DNA of 64,000 nt from the NCBI GenBank assembly GCA_963556195.1, contig OY744544.1, positions 42,890,484-42,954,483 on the forward strand, written 5' to 3'. Made by a program: the position numbers and the translations under genes. Below, piece after piece: positions 32,493 to 42,720 of this stretch. Each line of letters starts with the position of its first letter. Within the stretch, counting starts at the first letter, position 1. The notes below the pieces were generated by a model. It was given only the letters and a program-made list of their open reading frames with translations. It made no database searches and was not told where the DNA came from. Source of the stretch: Sepiola atlantica. Its lineage: Eukaryota > Mollusca > Cephalopoda > Sepiida > Sepiolidae.

Positions 32493-35400
32493 TGGGGACC
32501 ACAAATTTAAACTTGGCTTGTTGGAATGTGAGGGGCATGAGATCCCGAAGCAGGGCTGCTCGCGTGCTGAGGGATCTCGTGGCCCGTGAGGTAGATGTAG
32601 CTGCGATTGAAGAGACCCACTTCGATTCGTATGGGGATTGTGATGTGCTGACTGACGACTATGACGTCTACTCAGCATATGGCGATGCTCATAGTTGTGG
32701 CATCTCTTTGTTAGTGAGACGCACCCTGCCTGCGGCGGTGAGCGTTGTTCATGCGGATGCGGTGGGACGACTGGTCGTGGTCGATGTTGCCGTTGAAAAC
32801 AGCAAGTTTCGGATCGTTGCGGTTTATGCGCCCAACATTGCTGGCGAGAGGGTTTCCTTTTTTCGACGGTTGGAGGCGTTCCTCAAGGGTCCGGAGCGAG
32901 TAGTTTTAATGGGGGACTGGAATGCCATCCTAGACCCCAAGATAGATAAGGTCGGTGGGAATAGAGGGTCGGCGAGGTGGGAAAGCAGTCTGTCTGACCT
33001 GATGGCCTCATGCGATCTTGTCGACAGATTTCGCGTTGATCACCCAGGGCGGGAGATGTGGACGTGGCATACTAGCGCGGCCTTCTGTCCGAGTACTTAC
33101 TTGGACAGAATGTTAGTTAGAAGAGGCGACGTAGATTTCATATCTTGTCCCACGTTCACTTGGTTAGGACATTCGGACCATAAATTGGTTATGGCCCGGT
33201 TGAACTTAGGTGATAGGCCTAGGTTGGCTGGGTACTGGAAGTTTAATACCTCCTTACTGGAGATACGAGACTTCCGGGAACAGCTAACGTTACTACTCCA
33301 GCGGGGATTAGTGGGGGTGGTTATCGGGAGTAGGTACTGGGTTAAAACTAAGGCTCAGGTTAGGAACTTTTGTGTCCGCTACAGCCAGCGCCTCGCTCAA
33401 GATAGGGCTAGGACGCAAAAGCAAGTAGAGGATAAGATGACCCGGGCGGTGGCTGGGGGGGATCCCCTAGAGATAGCATTAATTACGGGGGACCTCAATC
33501 GCTTGGCTAGCGAGCGATATGAAGGTCAAGTAGTTAGAGCTAGATTAAAGAAAGTCTCTAACGAAGCCGTGAACGTTGACGCTGTTGAGCGTAAGGCTGC
33601 TTTACGTCGTGGTTCGGATGGGTACATTCGGAAGGTGAAAAACCTGGAAGGACATACCCTGGTATCGTCTCGTGAGATCTGTGAGGGGTTCCGTGAGCAT
33701 TTGGAGGAACGCTTCACCCAACTGCCCAGACTCCGCGGCCAGGAGTTTGACAGCTATTTGGCTGACTCGCCCCGCCTCGAGGCGGCTTGAGCAGCTGGCT
33801 GTGATGGCAGGATTACGGAGGGCGAGATCGTTACTGCGTTGAAGCAGGTCGGCTTGAACAAATCTCCGGGACTCGATGGTCTGCCGTACGAAATGTATTT
33901 GAGGCTGTCGCCCATGTTTGTCCCAATTCTGAAGGATGTGTTTAACCACTGGTTTGTTCAGGAGTCAATCCCTGGACAGGTAACCAAAGGAGTGGTCACA
34001 TTACTGAAGAAGAGGGACCAACCTGGTGGGGGAAATTTAGACGACTACAGGCCCATAACTCTGCTAAACACAGAGTTAAAGATTTTGGCCCGCGTTCTTG
34101 CGAACCGCCTGCAGGTTGTTATCGGTGATTTGATCAAGCCGGAGCAGAACTTTGCTGTGAAGGGGAGGTCGATTCAGAACAACTTGCATTTGATTCGCAT
34201 GATCATAGAGGGGACAGAAGACGACGCTGAAGCCGCGCTGATCAATTTAGATCAGTCCAAGGCTTTCGATAGGGTCGACCATGGTTTCCTGAAAGCTGTT
34301 TTAGCGGCTGCCGGTTTTGGTCCGGACTTCCGCAGGTGGATCTCTATTCTGTATGACTCGCCGACGGCAGTGGTGCAAGTCAATGGAAAGAGGTCGGAAT
34401 CGTTCGTTGTTTCTCGGTCGGTACGTCAGGGTTGTCCGCTGTCGCCCCTGCTCTACATCCTGGCGTTGGAACCCTTCCTTCGCAAATTAAGGGATGAGGC
34501 GACAACACCAGTCCTGCGCGGGATCGCTATCCCTCCTCGCAAAGCGCGAGTCAGGGTTTCCGCGTTTGCCGATGATGTCACCGTTTTCGTGTCGAGCCGT
34601 ACTGACATTCGAACGGTGATTAAGGCGCTCGCTCGGTACGAAGAAGTGACAGGGGCCATAGTCAACCGCAGCAAGTCGAACGGCCTGCGGTTGGGTGCCT
34701 GGAGCGGAGAGACCGCTCTTCCAGGTGACTTCAGCTGGTCGGATGGCCCGGTTCGAATCCTCGGCGTGTGGTTCGGGCCGGGCCTCCAGCTGGAAAAGAA
34801 CTGGTCGGAAGTACAGACAAAGGTCGAATCGTCGGTCCGGGCTTGGATTCGAAGGAAGCTTTCCTTAAAGGGCAGAGCGGAGGCGTGCGCCACTTACGTC
34901 TTTCCTCTCATCCTTTACCGGCTGTCTGTACTACCACTGCCTGCGGCCCGCCTTATCGCTTTCACGCGCTTACTCTTCTCGCTTCTTTGGAAGGGCCGGA
35001 AAGCGTACGTCCGCAGACAGGTCTGTACTCAAGTTCCGAGTGTGGGAGGCTTGGGGATGCCTGACTTGGCAAGTCATCGACATGCCGAGAGACTGGCTTT
35101 CCTGAGTCGGACTTTGATGGAAGACACTCCGTGGGTCCCTGCGGTCGGGAGCGCCTTTCCCAACCTCATACCCGACCTCTCGGTCGAAGGACGACGTAGG
35201 CCGAGAGGGGAGCCCTTGTTCTTCGCCGAATGCCGGGCCGCGCTTAGAGCGTTGCCGGGGTCCAGTAACCTTGCCCGGTCTAGGAAGAGACTATATCGGG
35301 ATCTAGTGGAGGGTACCGCTTCGGACCCACTTGAGGAGCGGCTTGGATTGTCGAGGGAGGAGGCCCGCTCCCAGTGGAATTGGGCGCCAGGCCAGAGTTA

Positions 35401-35932
35401 TCTCAACAATTCTGAGTATTCTCTGACCTGGCGACTGGTTCGGAACGCACTGCCCCTCTATGGCAGATTATGCAGAGATGGTTTAAGGGACGTCCCCTTA
35501 TGCCCGCGCTGTGAAGACGACGAAGAAGAAACGGCCGAGCACGCCTTCTTCACCTGCAGCAAACTTCGACATCTCTGGGGATACGTCAGGGAGGTGACGG
35601 CCCGCATCGACGCCGAGCAGCCGATGGTCCTGGATGTAGCATCTGTCATCAACAACGCAGCACCGCCGTGGTCTGGGGAGAAACGAATGGTGTTTCTAGC
35701 CATCCTAGCCGTAGCAAGACTAGTGACGTGGGTTACACGTCTTAATGAGGTTCATGGGGTTGGATCTGTTTCGGATCGGGATCTGGTAGTTTACTTTAAA
35801 CACCAACTTAAAGTGAAGATCAGATGCGATTGGAAACGATTACATCGCATGGATTTCGATAGGAGATGGGTGCATGACACTAGTTTGTGCATCCGATGAG
35901 GCGCCAAGTTTGAGTTCGTGTTCCCTCCATAG
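32492..35932 (+). pseudogene. LINE 3 ORF2: endonuclease / reverse transcriptase, two nonsense codons
   Basis: Same 1147-codon frame as LINE 2, starting at the ATG that overlaps the ORF1 TGA. Premature TGA codons lie at 33788-33790 and 35897-35899. In LINE 2 both codons are CGA (26608-26610 and 28717-28719), so each is a C-to-T change at CpG, as expected from deamination of methylated cytosine. The first stop removes the whole reverse transcriptase; the second removes only about 11 C-terminal residues. Endonuclease motifs WNVRG, IEETH, MGDWNA, LGHSDH and reverse transcriptase FADDV are otherwise unchanged. Confidence 0.93.
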
Positions 35933-36688
35933 TTATGGCACACGCGGTACTGGGTTCTACGGAACCCACCCCTGTAGAGTTTTTTGATTTATTTAAAAAA
36001 ACTGGTAACCTCTTAAACTAGTAGGAATGAAAGTTATCCTGTCCCTATTTTATTTTTGCCGGCACTAGAGAGCTTCCAAAGATTCCCACTTCCACTGTTT
36101 TATTTTGTCCCCGGTCTTTTGAAACCCTTGGCATTACTATCTTGGAAGACGCCATCCACCCAATGATCCCATTCCCGATGAATTTATTTTTTGAACACTC
36201 CTCTCTTAAGTTCCCACTCCCACTTAGTGACCGACCCGCTTGTTTTCGGTCTCGTGCCGGAAAACAGTGGGCGGTCTAACACTTAGTCATGAGGGAAAGC
36301 CGGGCAATACTAACTTTTCTACCATTTTATTTTGTTCTTTATTTTTCTTTCTTTTTGGGTGTTTTTAATATTTTTTCCCACTCCCACGATAATTCTTTTT
36401 TACATCGATGTTTTTTGGGGATATTTTAAGTAGGGATCCACCCACAGAGTGAATGCGGTATTTTGGTGCAAGAATCTAGTTTAGAGTCAGCAAATGTTCT
36501 TTTTATGTTGTTTGTAAAATTTTGTGAAATAAAAAACATTGAACAGCTTGTCTCACTTATCCCCGACCCCCCCTCCCCCTACATAACGGGCACTATGCCT
36601 AAGGTCTGGTGAGTTCCCAAGGTTTGTAAAATCTTCATCTGTAGATAAAGATGAGGGTTGTCCGAAGGAACTCACCTGCCTAAATAAA
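35933..36688 (+). other. LINE 3 3' UTR with terminal double hairpin
   Basis: Almost identical to the LINE 2 3' UTR. Outer stem 36608-36617 / 36667-36676 (GGTGAGTTCC / GGAACTCACC) is perfect. Inner stem 36633-36640 / 36649-36656 (CTTCATCT / AGATGAGG) has one G-U pair. Against LINE 1 the third inner pair changes from C-G to U-A on both sides. Confidence 0.75.
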
Positions 36689-36728
36689 CTGGCCTTTTGG
36701 CTAAGATCAAAGTGTAGTATCTGTTCTC
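36689..36728 (+). pseudogene. U2 snRNA fragment right of LINE 3 (right duplication)
   Basis: Exact 40-bp repeat of 29509-29548. It runs straight into CGGCATTTTTGCCTTGAGAT, the degraded second U2-like start of unit C, which shows the junction before any insertion in that second site. Confidence 0.88.
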
Positions 36729-36925
36729 GGCATTTTTGCCTTGAGATCAAGTGTATTATCTAGTCCTATCCAGTAGGTGTCGGTTTTACACTGTCGAATC
36801 AAAAATCAGATTATCATTTTTTTTTTAATCCCTTTTCCTTTTGGGGATTTCTTCTCCCCTAAAGTACAGGCTGAGGTCGTGATCTCACCGACGATTACTC
36901 ATACTCCCCCCCCCCATCCCCTGAA
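36729..36925 (+). repeat. Degraded U2-headed SINE head, start of unit C
   Basis: Reads CGGCATTTTTGCC, GAGATCAAGTGTATTATCT, then a stretch shared with 13756-13927 (GGTGTCGGTTTTACACTGTC). It lacks the LINE insertion found at this point in unit B. Confidence 0.65.
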
Positions 36926-37487
36926 TTTCACCTGAGGCGTTCACACCTGCGAATGCTGGAACTCCACCTCCTCAAGTTTCGCCTGAGGCCCCACTGGCGA
37001 ATACCGATTCCCCCCCCGATTTGGCCTGAGGCGCTCATACCGGCGAATGCCGACACTCCCCCTTCCCAGATTTGGCCTGAGGCGCTCCCCCTCCCCAGAT
37101 TTGGCCTGAGGCGCTCATACCGGCGAATGCCGACATTCCCCCTCCCCAGATTTAGCCTGGCGCCCCACCGGCGAATACCGATACTCTCCTCTCCCCCAAA
37201 TTTGGCCTGAGGCGCTCACACCGGCGAATGCCGACACCCCCCCTCCCCAGATTTGGCCTGAGGCGCTCCCCCTCCCCAAATTTGGCCTGGGGCGCTCATA
37301 CCGGCGAATACCGACATTCCCCCTCCCCAAATTTGGCCTGGGGCGCTCATACCGGCGAATACCGACATTCCCCCTCCCCAGATTTGGCCTGAGGCGCCCC
37401 ACCGCCGAATGCCGACACTCCCTCTCCCCAGATTTGGCCTGTGGCGCTCACATCGGTGAATGCCGACATTCCCCCTCCCCCCCTATT
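36926..37487. repeat. 51-bp minisatellite, unit C
   Basis: About ten units of the GAATGCCGACATTCCCC / CCAGATTTGGCCTGAGGCGC family. Some units are shortened: two GGCGCTCCCCCTCCCCA units lack the CATACCGGCG half. More irregular than unit B. Confidence 0.9.
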
Positions 37488-37910
37488 TGGCCTGAAAGGA
37501 GGAGGTAATGCCTGGAAGTATTATATCAGGATAACAGAACGGCTATAGTGAGGAAGGGAGGGGGGAAGGAATATTAGCGTCTATTAATAATTAAGAAAGA
37601 AAGTGTGGGAGGGAAAGAAGAAAGAAAGAAAAAAAATGGTTGTAGTGTGAGTGAATTTCTACCCGCCACTCCCTTACTCTGACGTCATATCTAGTTTATC
37701 GTGACTTTGCATTATTTTTCTTCTCAAATTAGTATAAATAACGTTGAAAAATAGAGTTAAAAGCCACCCCCCATTGGAAAAAAGTGCTCAGTCGACCCCG
37801 GAAGAGTCAATTTTTTTTTTCCGGTTCCGAGATATTACACGCGTCTGGGCTGGCCGGTGGGAATGATGTCACCCGTGTGACCGTGTGTTGGGTACTTTCG
37901 GAGGAGAAGC

Positions 37911-37912
<2 letters not shown>
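37488..37912. repeat. Conserved unit spacer, copy C
   Basis: Third copy of the spacer at 171-575, with a few substitutions and a short deletion in the purine-rich stretch. No gene. Confidence 0.8.
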
Positions 37913-37942
<30 letters not shown>

Positions 37943-37984
37943 CATACATACATACATACATACATACATACATACATACATACA
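37913..37984. repeat. (TACA)n microsatellite, unit C
   Basis: About 17 uninterrupted TACA units, the longest of the three. Homology with the other units ends about 25 bp further, near TTTATATAATAGA, where unique DNA begins. Confidence 0.97.
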
Positions 37985-38011
37985 GACAGGTGACGTTTAT
38001 ATAATAGATTA

Positions 38012-39120
38012 TAAAACATCTAAAACAACTTATTAATGCGAAATAACGTGACGTCCGATAACAGTTTAGTAAAAACTAGTAATGCTGTATATGTGTTCAA
38101 ATGCCCAATGTGGCTCTAAAATAAGACATATATTGGTATGACTAGAACAAGTAACTCTTGCCTCCTGACATGTCACCTCTCCTCTCCTCACAGCTCCATT
38201 TACCAACATCTGGTACCACATGACATCCCCAAAAAAGATTTCAGAAACATTAATAATAAACACTGCCATCCTTGATGTCTCAAATTGCAACCTGCGCCTC
38301 CCCATCATCAAAGCATTACTCATTCGAGTAAACAAACCAACCACCAACCAAGCTCGATATTAATACACCATTAAAATGCTTTTAAAATGGTTTTAAGTGA
38401 CTTTCTCAATAAATTCACCAATTTTAATTTTGTAACTCATCATGTATTTAACAAAGCGTCATGAGAGTCAAAAATGTTTGCAGATATGGTGAGTTCCTGT
38501 TCACACTCGAGCAGAATATTAGATCGTTGGCCCCACAAACACGAATTGTCACTGTTGTGTAATCAAACATATATCTAAATTAATAAATTCAAAAGTTTTT
38601 TTCACTTATCCAAACTATATTTACATCAAAACACCTTAGCTGTACCTAATTCATTTATGCAATAAAATATTTTAACATACGGTATATATACTCACAGAAA
38701 ACCTTACTAAACACTCACGGCTATAATTCATTTGCATATTTACTTTTTAAATATTGTCTAATGAATTCATATTCAGTACAATTCACTTATAATTTGATTC
38801 TGCTATTTTATTATATATACGAAAAAGTTTTCTTGATATTAATATCATTATCAGTGGTAATATTATTTTAAGCGATTTAATGAACAAAGTTTAAAATTCG
38901 AAATCATAACATTCGTTTCATTATTTGTTGTTTTTTTTTTTTTTGGTTACACGTTTTCGCACGCGTATATTTACATACAGCTAACACTTGGATTACTTTG
39001 CAATAATTACTTTTTAAATATAAAGTTTGCATAAAACACAATAATTAACAAAGATTTTTCTGTTAATAAGTAAATACATGCTTTATTATTTTTAAAACTA
39101 AATTTTTTGTTGATGCTGTT
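38012..39120. other. AT-rich noncoding stretch with a diverged dispersed repeat
   Basis: No coding region is supported; the 93-codon minus frame at 38066-38347 has no recognisable motif. The part at about 38715-38910 (TTCATTTGCATATTTAC, TTTTCTTGATATTAATATC, then GATTTAATGAACAAAG) resembles the repeat at 59101-59400 and is probably an older copy. Confidence 0.5.
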
Positions 39121-39128
39121 CCGCAGGA

Positions 39129-39287
39129 GCAGAGTTAGGCATAATGTCAGTATTTAACGTGGGGATCATCCAGCTCCCTCAAAAGGGGCACTTTGGATTG
39201 GAACAAACATTTAAATGCCCTCGGTCTAGAAAGATTTCTCCTTCACTGACAGAGGAAAGAAAAACTAAGTGCAGCATCAAAACAGGT
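39129..39287 (+). other. Weak candidate exon
   Basis: An acceptor-like TGCTGTTCCGCAG is followed by an open frame, AELGIMSVFNVGIIQLPQ onward, about 52 codons, ending at a donor-like CAG/GTATTA. Not recognised. Local GC is a little above the surroundings. A short U2-like piece follows at 39304, so it could equally be repeat DNA. Confidence 0.18.
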
Positions 39288-39301
39288 ATTACATTTTGTT
39301 C

Positions 39302-39323
39302 CTAGCCAAAAGGCCAAGAAGTC
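39302..39323 (-). pseudogene. Very short U2 5' end fragment
   Basis: The minus strand reads ACTTCTTGGCCTTTTGGC then TAGG, matching the first bases of the U2-headed SINE. About 22 bp only, next to a (GATGAT)n run; probably a truncated SINE head. Confidence 0.45.
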
Positions 39324-41140
39324 AACACGTTGGTAGTGATGATGATGATGATGATGATGATAACTTTAACATTTGTCATGAAAAGGAAACAAAAATTCAT
39401 CTCATCTTTCTAAATTACAACAAAAAAATAGATTCTTTTTTTTTTTAATATTCATTAAGTCTTTTCCTGTTGTTTGTTTTAAGGCAAAAAGTAACAATTT
39501 CGAATTACTCGGTAAGTAAAATTGCTTTATTTGACCAATCGATGTTCGACTCTTTCGTTTATTCATTTCATTATATAACCAGTTTTTAATGGGGAAATCA
39601 TTTTCTTTTTTATGCTGAAAAAAAAATAAAATTCCTCAATTTTGAATATCTTAAAGACCATATAAATTGATGGTTTTGTTGTTCTTTTTTGTAATAAATA
39701 AAATTTGACTATGTCATGCACAGTAAATTCCCTATAGATTGGAATGTATCAAATAACACTATGAAAATCATATTTTTGTTGTTTTCCTCCAAATTACTTA
39801 AATGTCAAATGAAAATTATTTCTTTGTTTTCTGTAAAGAAGATTGCAACCTCAGTAATTGTTGCCCAGATGCGGGTAGTTTTTGCTAGTATATATATATG
39901 CAGAAAAAGAAAGAAAATCTGACAATGTGATATAAATAAGGGCTAGAAAAGTTATCTTACAAATATGTTTCACTACAATTTATAGCTTTTCTAGATATGT
40001 AAAAGGCGAGGGGAAAATGTTATTAATTCAAGACCAAGTTACAAAAAGAATGAGGTAAAATTAGTGAGAAAAAAGAAAGAGATAGAAAGAAAAAGGAAAA
40101 AAAAGTGGAGAGGAAATGTGTTGACGACTTTAAAAAAATTATTGGACTGACGGCATTGTCTTTAATGACACTCAAAAACTGCTGTCAATACAATTCATTC
40201 TTAATATTTAAAAAATGTTAGCTTAAATGTGAATTTTGAATAAATGAATAAGATTTCTTTTTAAAATGTCAACTGGACTTCATTTCATTCGTAGAAGAAA
40301 TTCATGCCAAATACAAATGTAAAACCAGCAGTAAAAGTGCTTCCAACAAAGCATTCACCAAATAATGACTTAGGGATCAGGAATGTTTTTTTTTGGGGAG
40401 GGGGGGGGGAGAGATCATCATGACAATAAACTGGAGGACTCAACAGTGTCTCATAATATCATCAAGTTTTACTTGCATGTCACATAAATTTGTGTAAGAG
40501 AGAATGAGTAACCATTATTTACTGAACATGTTTTTATCGTCTGTCAGTATTTGTAATTATTATTATAATTTACATCTATTCCACAATCAACAAAAATATT
40601 TCAACTGCCACCAACACATTCAAAATTAGAGTCTCAACTCTGATCACAGCATTCTCGATCACTACCAAAGAGTTATTCAGACGTTCGTTATCACTAACAC
40701 TTGCTGGTCAGGAAGCAAAGATCATTGTACTGCTGTTATTACTACTATTATAACTAGCTGTCAACCATGGTGCCAGAGGGGGGGGGGATGAGGCATGTTT
40801 TAAAATTTTGTATTTTAAAATACAGCGTTTATATTTTTATTCAGAATTCGACAGAATATACGTTTTAAAGAAATTTGCAAGACATTAAAAAATTATCAAA
40901 TATTTACATATTATGCATCCAAATAATTCTGAAACTATCCTCTATATGAAACTTGATGATTTCCGTCGATATATCTTATCAATTTCGAAATATTCATATT
41001 TAACTTTGACCACTCCTATCTTCATTTCTGATAGTAATAAAAGCCCAAATCACTTGGTTCTCAAACTAATCATCTATGTTTAATTAGCCTGTGAAATCTC
41101 AAGAATATCCAATCAAATCAACCCTCTGCATTTTAATCGG
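39324..41140. other. AT-rich noncoding stretch
   Basis: Contains a short (GAT)n tract at about 39338-39362 and two poly-G runs (near 40400 and 40780). Small open frames such as 39716-39922 show no family features. I see no gene. Confidence 0.5.
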
Positions 41141-41148
41141 AATGTAAG

Positions 41149-41588
41149 TAGGGGTGGGACGTAATGGGTGAAAATTTCAGATTCATGCGAGTAGTATTTT
41201 TTTTTGTTCATTTATACATAAATAACACTAAACAATCAAACATTTTGAAAATTCTGCAAAATTCAGAAGGTGCAGGCCAAAAATAGCCGTTAGAGTTTCA
41301 TGCGACATTGCAGGTCCTAAAACATCCTCAAAAGCTATGAATGGATATAGATGATTAAATCTGATATAGTACTTTAATTTAGGACCATTTTCAGGTTTTC
41401 ATGAATGTAAAATAGCCAAAAACTAGTGAAAAATAGCCAAAATTAGCCAAAATCCTTTTGGCCTGCACCTTCTGAATTTTGCAAAATTTTCAAAATGTTT
41501 GATTGTTTAGTGTTATTTATGTATAAATGAACACAAAAAAATACTACTCGCATGAATCTGAAATTTTCACCCATTACGTCCCACCCCT
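41149..41588. mobile_element. hAT-like MITE / fold-back element
   Basis: The 440-bp element has inverted arms of about 135 bp (41149-41286 and 41456-41588) starting TAGGGGTGGGACGTAATGGG. It is flanked by AATGTAAG (41141-41148) and AATGCAAG (41589-41596), an 8-bp duplication with one mismatch. TAGGGGTG-type ends with 8-bp duplications are typical of hAT elements. There is no transposase, so the element is non-autonomous. An alternative reading is a TA-duplicating element with ends GGGGTGGG. Confidence 0.75.
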
Positions 41589-41596
41589 AATGCAAG

Positions 41597-42001
41597 GTAT
41601 GAAAAATAAAAATGAAAAAATAAAAATTTCCCTTTCTAGCGTTTGTTTTCATTTTTAACTTGGAGTATAAAAATATTTAACCTATAAAGGCACATGGAAT
41701 TAATATCATTGCAATGTTTATTTTATCCTCTTCCCATCCATATAATTTTATCGGCTTGTAATGCTACTAAGAAAATCAAAATAAAGAGAAAGAGACCGAG
41801 TGCAGATGGGGGGGGGGGGGAAACGTTCAGTAAATTATTGATGACACAAAAGTCATTTAACTCCCCTACACCATCATGAATCATTTTAAGTCTTAGCCTC
41901 CACGGCAACATTAACATTTTCAGAAAGAACTGTTATAAGAGGAAAAAGAAGGCAAGACAAAACAAAGAGAAAAACAGGAAAAGAGAAAGAAAGATAAAAT
42001 A
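41597..42001. other. AT-rich noncoding stretch
   Basis: Includes a poly-G run near 41808-41820. The open frames at 41694-41917 on both strands lack family features. I see no gene. Confidence 0.5.
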
Positions 42002-42720
42002 CTTCAATTGATTATGCTCCGATGAACTGGCTACTCTGGTGTCGTCTTGGCCTTTTAGCTAAGATCAAAGTGTAGTATCTGTTCCGATGGATACTGCACC
42101 CCATAGACTGGTATTGTCTTGGCCTTCGGGGCTTGATTTACACCGGTCTATGGGTCTGTCCTGTGCAGTTCTAGGAGGTCCACCCTTCCAGGCTTCGCCT
42201 TCCCTCTTTAGGGATGAGTAAGTTTATTGCTTACTGCCTGAGGCGCCCCTACCGGGGAATGCCGACGGGGCTGCCCAGGCAATTTTTAAACCCCACTTTC
42301 TCGACCCGACCTTGGGTCACATCTTACTTTTGGGAGTAAGAAAAAAATGGCCTTGTGCCTAACTCCTGGAGAGGAGTAAATCAATACTCTGGTGCCCCCT
42401 CGACGTGAATTCACTAGATCAACTCGACAATCAGCTAAATCCCATCCATTCACTGTGGAGGTCCCCAGATGCCGCAGAGCCTTCTACTTTAATAGCTTCT
42501 TTCCTCGTGCTGCTGACCTCTGGAACTCCCTCCCTGCCCCCGTTTCCCCGACAGTACCAATATGCAGAGGTTTAAAACTAATGTAAACAGACATCTCGCT
42601 GCACAGCTCCCAACTTAGAATTACACCCTAAACCTACTCCCTAATTCTCAGTAGCCCCTTACGTCTACAGTGGCGTCCTGCCTTGTTTGGGATGAAATAT
42701 CATAAATAAAAATAAAAAAA
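42002..42720 (+). mobile_element. LINE 3' end (jockey/CR1-like), interrupted by a SINE
   Basis: The 42002-42041 and 42385-42720 parts align with 48378-48735. They share GCTCCGATGAACT, then CTCTGGTGCCCCCTCGACG. The frame PPRREFTRSTRQSAKSHPFT, VPRCRRAFYFNSFFPRAADL, WNSLPAPVSP is the usual C-terminus of such LINE reverse transcriptases. The element ends in AATAAAAATAAAAAA. Only the last ~80 codons remain. Confidence 0.8.
42042..42384 (+). mobile_element. Full-length U2-snRNA-headed SINE inserted in a LINE
   Basis: The 343-bp element has a perfect 10-bp duplication, TACTCTGGTG (42032-42041 and 42385-42394). The head TCTTGGCCTTTTAGCTAAG, ATCAAAGTGTAGTATCTG, TTCC matches U2 bases ~3-46. In the body CCATAGACTGGT pairs with ACCGGTCTATGG (one G-U) to form a strong hairpin. 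It also carries CCTGAGGCGCCCCTACCGGG and GAATGCCGAC, the core of the 51-bp minisatellite. The 3' end is GGAGAGGAGTAAATCAA. SINEs with snRNA heads use LINE enzymes in trans; which LINE serves this one is unknown. Confidence 0.88.

Larger units (their letters stand above)
29549..36688 (+). mobile_element. LINE 3: full-length U2-targeted Tx1/L1-like retrotransposon
   Basis: The 7140-bp element has a 5' UTR, ORF1, ORF2 and 3' UTR and is flanked by 40-bp U2 duplications. It is the only copy with a 5' end. Both reading frames carry defects: a 2-nt insertion in a G run within the ORF1 repeats, and two in-frame TGA codons in ORF2. It is therefore probably non-autonomous now, although the 99%-plus match to LINE 2 by eye implies recent activity. 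Confidence 0.93.
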
